Assembly (NCBI RefSeq): GCF_025949665.1
Contig: NZ_JAPDFT010000003.1
Coordinates: 310,001-374,000, forward strand
Length of the DNA: 64,000 nucleotides
DNA from: Chryseobacterium viscerum
Lineage (GTDB): Bacteria; Bacteroidota; Bacteroidia; Flavobacteriales; Weeksellaceae
Direction: 5' to 3'
The position numbers were made by a program, and so were the translations under genes. The stretch's first letter is position 1, and each line of letters begins with the position of its first letter. Below the pieces are notes generated by a model. That model saw only the letters and a program-made list of their open reading frames with translations, was not told the origin of the DNA and made no database searches. Below, in pieces: positions 59,441 to 64,000 of this stretch.

Positions 59441-60466
59441 TTATAGTCCTTGTATAGCAGGCTTCACTTCTTTTCCGAATAGTTCAATAGATTTCATCAT
59501 CACATCATGCGCAGGATCTCCCACATCCATATGTCCGATAAATCTGGTGATTCCGAAGATCTCCTTCATATAAGCAATTTTGTCTGCTACTTCTGCCGGA
59601 CTGCCGATAAATAATGCTCCATCTTTGCTTCTTCCTCCCTCATACTGTGCTTTTGTGTAAGGCGCCCATCCTCTGGAAGACCCAATTCTGTCCATCTGAG
59701 ATTTATAGTTATGAAAATATCCATCCACCACTTTCTGATCATCACTCACAAAAGTATGTGAGTGAACAGCAATCTGCATTTTCGAAACATCATGCCCTGC
59801 TTTCTGGTATTCCTGTTTATAGAATTCGATCAGATTTCTAAATTGAATCGGCATTCCTCCAATAATGGCTACCACTAAAGGCATTCCAAGCTGTGCTGCA
59901 CTTAAAACAGACTGCGGAGTTCCTCCAACAGCTCTCCAGATTGAAAGCTTTCCATCATTTTTTGCTCTTGGATAAACAGTTTGGTTCTCCATCGGAGCAC
60001 GAAGTTTCCCTGACCAGCTTACGTTTTCCTCAGAATTGATTTTCAGTAATAATTCTAATTTTTCGTCAAATAGCTGCTCATAGTCATTCAATGAATAACC
60101 ATACAGCGGAAATGACTCTATGAAACTTCCGCGTCCCACGAAGATCTCTGCTCTACCGTCTGAAATAAGATCCAGCGTAGAAAAATCTTCATATACTTTT
60201 ACCGGCTCCGAAGAGCTCAAAACAGTAACTCCACTGGCCAGTTTTATATTTTTTGTAATACTCGCTGCCGCTGCCAATACGATCTCCGGAGAAGAAACAG
60301 CATAATCCGGACGGTGGTGCTCTCCCATAGCGAAAACATCGATTCCTACCTCATCCATTAATTTTACCTGATCCAATATTTCACGGATCTTAATTCCTGC
60401 ATCTCTATATTTTCCGGTGGACTGGTCTAAAGCCAAATCCCCGAACATTCCTATTCCTAATTCCAT
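59441..60466 (-). CDS. LLM-class flavin-dependent oxidoreductase
   Basis: A 341-residue luciferase-like monooxygenase. MELGIGMFGDLALDQSTGKY, DVFAMGEHHRPDYAVSSPEI and ASGVTVLSSSEPVKVYEDFS are the N-terminal TIM-barrel signatures, and ISDGRAEIFVGRGSF is the flavin-phosphate loop. FMNH2-dependent oxidation of an organic substrate is expected; the substrate is unknown. Exact -7 box at 60486-60493; terminator at 59390-59418. Confidence 0.92.
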   Translation of the reverse strand: MELGIGMFGDLALDQSTGKYRDAGIKIREILDQVKLMDEVGIDVFAMGEHHRPDYAVSSPEIVLAAAASITKNIKLASGVTVLSSSEPVKVYEDFSTLDLISDGRAEIFVGRGSFIESFPLYGYSLNDYEQLFDEKLELLLKINSEENVSWSGKLRAPMENQTVYPRAKNDGKLSIWRAVGGTPQSVLSAAQLGMPLVVAIIGGMPIQFRNLIEFYKQEYQKAGHDVSKMQIAVHSHTFVSDDQKVVDGYFHNYKSQMDRIGSSRGWAPYTKAQYEGGRSKDGALFIGSPAEVADKIAYMKEIFGITRFIGHMDVGDPAHDVMMKSIELFGKEVKPAIQGL

Positions 60467-60485
60467 ATTGTTGATTTTAGTGATA

Positions 60486-60493
60486 CAAAAATA
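60486..60493 (-). promoter_or_regulatory. -7 promoter element of the LLM gene
   Basis: TATTTTTG on the minus strand, 20 bp upstream of the ATG. Confidence 0.65.
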
Positions 60494-60590
60494 CCACTAT
60501 GAAAGATCAAAAACATTGATGTTTGGTAAGATCGAAAAGTTGTTTTTTAAAACACAAATAACACTAATTTATCACTAATAACACGGTATA

Positions 60591-60617
60591 GTCATTGCGA
60601 GCAAAGCGAAGCAATCT
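60591..60617. repeat. Copy of a widespread intergenic repeat (TCATTGCGAG...GAAGCAATCT)
   Basis: GTCATTGCGA, then GCAAAGCGAAGCAATCT. The ATTGC/GCAAT ends pair. This word is a common bacterial intergenic repeat, as I recall, and I know of no function. Confidence 0.65.
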
Positions 60618-60660
60618 AAATTTAGCATAATACAATAAGGTTAAGGTAATGTTCAAAAAA

Positions 60661-60686
60661 AATCCAGCCTTGTTTTAGGCTGGATT
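60661..60686 (-). terminator. Terminator of the S9 peptidase gene
   Basis: AATCCAGCCT / AGGCTGGATT stem (60661-60670 and 60677-60686) with a 6-nt loop, followed by a T-run on the minus strand. Confidence 0.85.
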
Positions 60687-60692
60687 GTATTA

Positions 60693-62831
60693 TTATTTCT
60701 TCAGATATAAATCAAAATAATCTGTGATTTTCTGCATCAGGTGAACTCTGTCTTTCCCGATCACATTATGCGGATGTCCCGGATATGTAAAGTAATCCAA
60801 TTGAACTCCGTTATCAACAGCTGACTTGATAAATTTAATAGAATGCTGCCATACTACTACATCATCCTGCGCTCCATGGATCATCAGTAATTTTCCCTTC
60901 AGGTTCTGAACTTTATCCAAAAGATTAGCTGTTGCATATCCCTGTGGATTTTCCTGTGGAGTATCCATATATCTTTCTCCGTACATGATCTCGTACATGC
61001 TCCAGTCGATTACCGGTCCTCCTGCTACTCCTACTTTGAATACATCCGGCTTACGAAGCATGAAGCTTGTTGTCATAAATCCTCCAAAGCTCCATCCATG
61101 GATTCCCATTTTTTCTCCATCTACATAAGGAAGAGACTTTAAGTACTCTACTCCTTTCATCTGGTCATTCATTTCTGTGGTCCCCAGATTTCTGAATACA
61201 GCCTGCTCAAATTTCAGCCCACGGTTAGAAGAACCTCTTCCATCCATAGTGAAAATAATATACCCGTTCTGAGCCATATATTCGTACCAAAGGTTTCCTG
61301 AAGCCGGGAAGGTATTCGTGATCAGCTGTAAGTGCGGTCCGTTATACAAATAAACAATCGTTGGGTATTTTTTATTAGGATCAAAATTGGTTGGAAGAAT
61401 AATCTTTCCGTACAAAGGAGTACCGTCGTCAGCCTTTAATGTTACGTTTTTAATTTCCGGTCTCTGATAATTTTTTAATGGATTTTCAGAAGTGAGGATA
61501 TTAGTAGTTTTTAAATTAGCTGTATTGATAATATTGGCAACTCTCGGTGAATTGGCATTGCTGTATGCATCATACAGATAGTTTCCGTCACTGCTCAATG
61601 TTCCAATGTGCATACCTTCTTCATTGTCCAGCCTTTGCATCTTGAAGTTGGTCCAGTTGATTCTATACAAATGTCTTTCTAAAGGCGTTTCTTTTGTTGA
61701 AGTAAAATAGATTTCCTTTTTCTTTTCATTGAATCCTAAAATATCTGTTACCAGCCAGTCGCCTTTTGTGATCTGTGCTACCAGTCCTTTTTCCAGGCTG
61801 TAGTGGAACAGGTGATTGTATCCCGTTCTTTGGCTCTGCCAGATGAAGTCTGTGTTAGAATTCGGGAAGAAAGTAAGTGGATGCTGTGGTTCAACATATT
61901 TACTGTCTGTTTCTTCAAACAACGTTTTCACCAATTCTCCCGTAGCAGCATCATATTGATTCATTTTCATATGATTCTGACCTCTGTTTAAAACAGCTAC
62001 AAAGATGTATTTTGAATCCGGGCTCCATGTAACAGCCGTCAGATATTGGTCTTTCTCACCTTCCACTTTTAAGAAAGTAGTAGCTTGAGTTTTAATATTG
62101 AAAACTCCTAATGTCACCTGGTGAGAAGTCTGACCAGCCATTGGGTATTTAATATTATGATTTACAGCAGGAGTTACAGACCAGTCGATGATCGGATAAT
62201 CCGCTACCATGCTCTGATCCATTTTATAGAAAGCTACACTTTCTGAGTTCGGGGCAGGAAAAATTCCGGTATCAATACCAAATTCATTTCTGTGAACAGC
62301 CTGTCCGCTAATGATATTTTCATTCGTTTCGTTGGTTACCGCAATGGTTTTCCCGTTTCTGCTTACAAATAAATTATTCTTTGCTGTGAAAGCGAAGGTT
62401 TGGCCATCACCAAACATTTTTACATTCGCAGCATCCTGATCAACCGCAGCCGTATTTTTTACTTTCCAGTCATTTCCTGATTTCTCGATCCACGACATTT
62501 TACCACCTGTAGTAAAATAACCATTTGAATTTCCTGTAAACTTGATTGGCGGAACAGCTTTCAGCTTATCATCGGAAAGGTTTCGGTTTAGCTGGCTCAA
62601 CGAGATCAGAGTATCCTGTTTATTGGTTTTCAAATCTGTAATCAAATAACCGCCTTTTACTGCCTGGATGTAAGATTTCCCGTCTGCAGCCCATGAAAAC
62701 TGGGAAATATTTTTCACGGCAAGGTTGGTTCTCATTCCATTTACAGCCTCTGCCATGGTAAACTTCTGATTCTGGGCAAATGCTGAACTGCCTAGAACCA
62801 GCATCAATAAAGAAAATTTATGTAATTTCAT
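60693..62831 (-). CDS. S9-family dipeptidyl peptidase IV-like peptidase
   Basis: A 712-residue exported serine peptidase: signal peptide MKLHKFSLLMLVLGSSAFAQ, an N-terminal beta-propeller (VKNISQFSWAADGKSYIQAV and later WSPDSKYIFVAVL blades), then a C-terminal alpha/beta-hydrolase with the nucleophile elbow GWSFGG (Ser581), Asp656 (HGAQDDVVV) and His688 (GHPHNV). The EIxxNG... DPP IV glutamate region is suggested by VHRNEFGIDTGIF. It cuts dipeptides after proline and is likely periplasmic. Exact -7 box at 62851-62858. Confidence 0.93.
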   Translation of the reverse strand: MKLHKFSLLMLVLGSSAFAQNQKFTMAEAVNGMRTNLAVKNISQFSWAADGKSYIQAVKGGYLITDLKTNKQDTLISLSQLNRNLSDDKLKAVPPIKFTGNSNGYFTTGGKMSWIEKSGNDWKVKNTAAVDQDAANVKMFGDGQTFAFTAKNNLFVSRNGKTIAVTNETNENIISGQAVHRNEFGIDTGIFPAPNSESVAFYKMDQSMVADYPIIDWSVTPAVNHNIKYPMAGQTSHQVTLGVFNIKTQATTFLKVEGEKDQYLTAVTWSPDSKYIFVAVLNRGQNHMKMNQYDAATGELVKTLFEETDSKYVEPQHPLTFFPNSNTDFIWQSQRTGYNHLFHYSLEKGLVAQITKGDWLVTDILGFNEKKKEIYFTSTKETPLERHLYRINWTNFKMQRLDNEEGMHIGTLSSDGNYLYDAYSNANSPRVANIINTANLKTTNILTSENPLKNYQRPEIKNVTLKADDGTPLYGKIILPTNFDPNKKYPTIVYLYNGPHLQLITNTFPASGNLWYEYMAQNGYIIFTMDGRGSSNRGLKFEQAVFRNLGTTEMNDQMKGVEYLKSLPYVDGEKMGIHGWSFGGFMTTSFMLRKPDVFKVGVAGGPVIDWSMYEIMYGERYMDTPQENPQGYATANLLDKVQNLKGKLLMIHGAQDDVVVWQHSIKFIKSAVDNGVQLDYFTYPGHPHNVIGKDRVHLMQKITDYFDLYLKK

Positions 62832-62850
62832 TGTATAAAATTGAATCCAT

Positions 62851-62858
62851 CAAAAATA
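62851..62858 (-). promoter_or_regulatory. -7 promoter element of the S9 peptidase gene
   Basis: TATTTTTG on the minus strand, 20 bp upstream of the ATG. Confidence 0.65.
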
Positions 62859-62990
62859 AGAAATAAAAACCATTCGTTAAGAAATGTTAAATTAAAACAT
62901 TCATAAAATGGAATTCATGCACTAAAAGAAATTATTTCTTAACTTAATAGTAGAATTTTTAAAGAGATTAGGATAGGTGAATTGTGAATA

Positions 62991-63392
62991 GTCAATCCGC
63001 TGCGCTTGTCAATTTTTAATTATGGGAAATGTATAGTATTCACCATTTACTTGCGAAGCAAAATTGACCATTGATTATAAATGAGTTAATTGTGAACTGT
63101 CAATCCGCCGAGCTTGTCAATTTTTAATTATTGGAAATGTATAGTATTCACCATTCACTTGCGAAGCAAAATTGACCATTGATTATAAATGAGTTAATCG
63201 TGAACTGTCAATCCGCTGCGCTTGTCAATTTTAATTATTGTAAATGTATAGCATTCACTTGCGAAGCAAAATTGACCATTGATTATTAAATGAGTTAATC
63301 GTGAACTGTCAATCCGCTGCGCTTGTCAATTTTTAATTATGGGAAATGGATAGTATTCACCATTCACTTGCGAAGCAAAATTGACCATTGAC
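62991..63392. repeat. Four tandem copies of an about 108-bp hairpin unit
   Basis: Units begin GTCAATCCGC at 62991, 63099, 63207 and 63308 (periods 108, 108 and 101; the third copy has a short internal deletion). Each contains CGCTGCGCTTGTCAATTTT (CGCCGAGCTTG in unit 2) and TTGCGAAGCAAAATTGAC, so GTCAATTTT can pair with AAAATTGAC. The solitary element at 41281-41373 shares these cores. No ORF is present in the 656-bp gap 62832-63487 apart from these repeats. Confidence 0.9.
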
Positions 63393-63445
63393 AAAAAAAT
63401 CTCATTTCTTATCCTATATCAATGACTTGTATATGTTCTCTATCC

Positions 63446-63453
63446 TAAATTTG
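63446..63453 (+). promoter_or_regulatory. -7 promoter element of the YceI gene
   Basis: TAAATTTG, exact TAnnTTTG, 35 bp before the ATG, with TTG at 63426-63428 in the -33 position (17-nt spacer). Confidence 0.7.
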
Positions 63454-63487
63454 CATTATTAATAACAAACAAAAAATACAAAATACA

Positions 63488-64000
63488 ATGGCAACAAAAT
63501 GGATTTTAGACCCTACGCATAGTGAAATTACTTTCAAAGTAAAACACATGATGATCTCTAACGTAAAAGGAAGCTTCAGAACTTTCACTGCTGAAATTGA
63601 ATCTGAAGACGAATTCTTTGCAAATGCAAAAACTACTGCTACGATCCAGACGGATTCTGTATTCACAAACAATACAGACAGAGATAATCACTTAAAATCT
63701 GCAGAGTTCTTCAATGCTGAAGTACACCCTACAATCACTTTTGAATCTCAGGCATTAAATAATGCTATCGTTGGAAATCTTACCATCAACGGAATTACAA
63801 AACCTGTAACTCTTGATGTAGACTTCGGAGGAATCAACGTAGACCCATGGGGAAATACAAAAGCAGGTTTCTCTTTTGAAGGAAAAATCAGCAGAAAAGA
63901 TTTCGGATTAAACTGGAATGCAGCTCTTGAAGCAGGAGGTGTAATGGTAAGTGATGATGTGAAAGTAGCTGGTGAATTACAGTTTGTAAAACAAGCATAG
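63488..64000 (+). CDS. YceI-family protein
   Basis: A 170-residue lipid-binding-like protein. WILDPTHSEITFKVKHMMIS, DNHLKSAEFFNAEVHPTITF and KISRKDFGLNWN are the YceI beta-barrel signatures. There is no signal peptide, so this copy appears cytoplasmic, unlike E. coli YceI. YceI folds resemble polyisoprenoid-binding TT1927b. The stop codon is the last three bases of the window, so the gene is complete. Confidence 0.94.
   Translation: MATKWILDPTHSEITFKVKHMMISNVKGSFRTFTAEIESEDEFFANAKTTATIQTDSVFTNNTDRDNHLKSAEFFNAEVHPTITFESQALNNAIVGNLTINGITKPVTLDVDFGGINVDPWGNTKAGFSFEGKISRKDFGLNWNAALEAGGVMVSDDVKVAGELQFVKQA

Noticed and set aside
62991..63392. Possible CRISPR array
   Set aside because: The units are about 108 bp and nearly identical throughout; there are no short repeats with unique spacers and no cas genes.

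Overview
The window is a 64-kb stretch of an AT-rich chromosome from a member of the Bacteroidota, most likely Flavobacteriia/Weeksellaceae and close to Chryseobacterium. The evidence is protein content (a PorP/SprF-family type IX secretion protein, DUF5606, DUF3822, GIN-domain lipoprotein, a short NuoG, an M3 lipoprotein peptidase), the absence of Shine-Dalgarno sequences, and about twenty exact matches to the Bacteroidota -7 promoter element TAnnTTTG placed 10-45 nt upstream of start codons. No rRNA, tRNA, CRISPR array, insertion sequence or prophage was found. The window is mostly core chromosome with small repeats between genes.

Layout. 1-12,061: respiratory complex I operon nuoD(partial)-E-F-[outer-membrane protein]-G-H-I-J-K-L-M-N on the + strand, closed by a strong terminator; several gaps carry perfect palindromes. 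12,351-16,793: a large GAF-like protein (TTG start) converging on a two-gene minus-strand unit, an HD-phosphohydrolase/Pycsar-type membrane effector fusion followed by a bestrophin-family channel. 16,820-25,809: a lipidated phosphoesterase fused to an Omp85-like barrel, a secreted surface protein, a propeller-like lipoprotein, mazG, DUF5606, def, ruvX and a SixA-like phosphatase. 26,070-35,518: serine hydrolase, two small exported proteins, YfcE-like phosphoesterase, Smr protein, DUF3822, rsmD, a divergent HxlR regulator/nitroreductase pair with a clear operator, murI, hemW and porP/sprF. 35,570-44,489: rluD, PASTA protein, ddl, coaD, a four-helix-bundle gene bracketed by inverted repeats, a TRIC-family channel, a TPR-like membrane protein, folA, lemA with two TPM-domain genes, and kefF. 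44,493-64,000: kefC, GIN lipoprotein, dcp, ychJ-like, slyD-like, VF530-like, an exported unknown, a small basic ORF, sbcD-sbcC, a tandem universal stress protein with a PiT phosphate transporter, an LLM flavin oxidoreductase, a DPP IV-like peptidase, a four-copy tandem repeat, and a YceI protein.

Genes that work together: nuoD-N build the membrane and peripheral arms of NADH:quinone oxidoreductase; murI and ddl supply D-Glu and D-Ala-D-Ala for peptidoglycan; sbcD-sbcC form a DNA-end nuclease; kefF-kefC form a ligand-gated K+/H+ efflux system; pit-usp couple phosphate uptake with a stress protein; ruvX-def-DUF5606 form a housekeeping operon.

The items most worth a second look are the HD-PycTM/bestrophin unit, the inverted-repeat-bracketed four-helix-bundle gene, a family of about 100-bp hairpin elements (one solitary copy with terminal inverted repeats, and four tandem copies), the symmetric operator of the HxlR/nitroreductase pair, and the porP terminator nested between the hemW promoter and the hemW start codon. 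Promoter, terminator and operator calls rest on sequence pattern alone.
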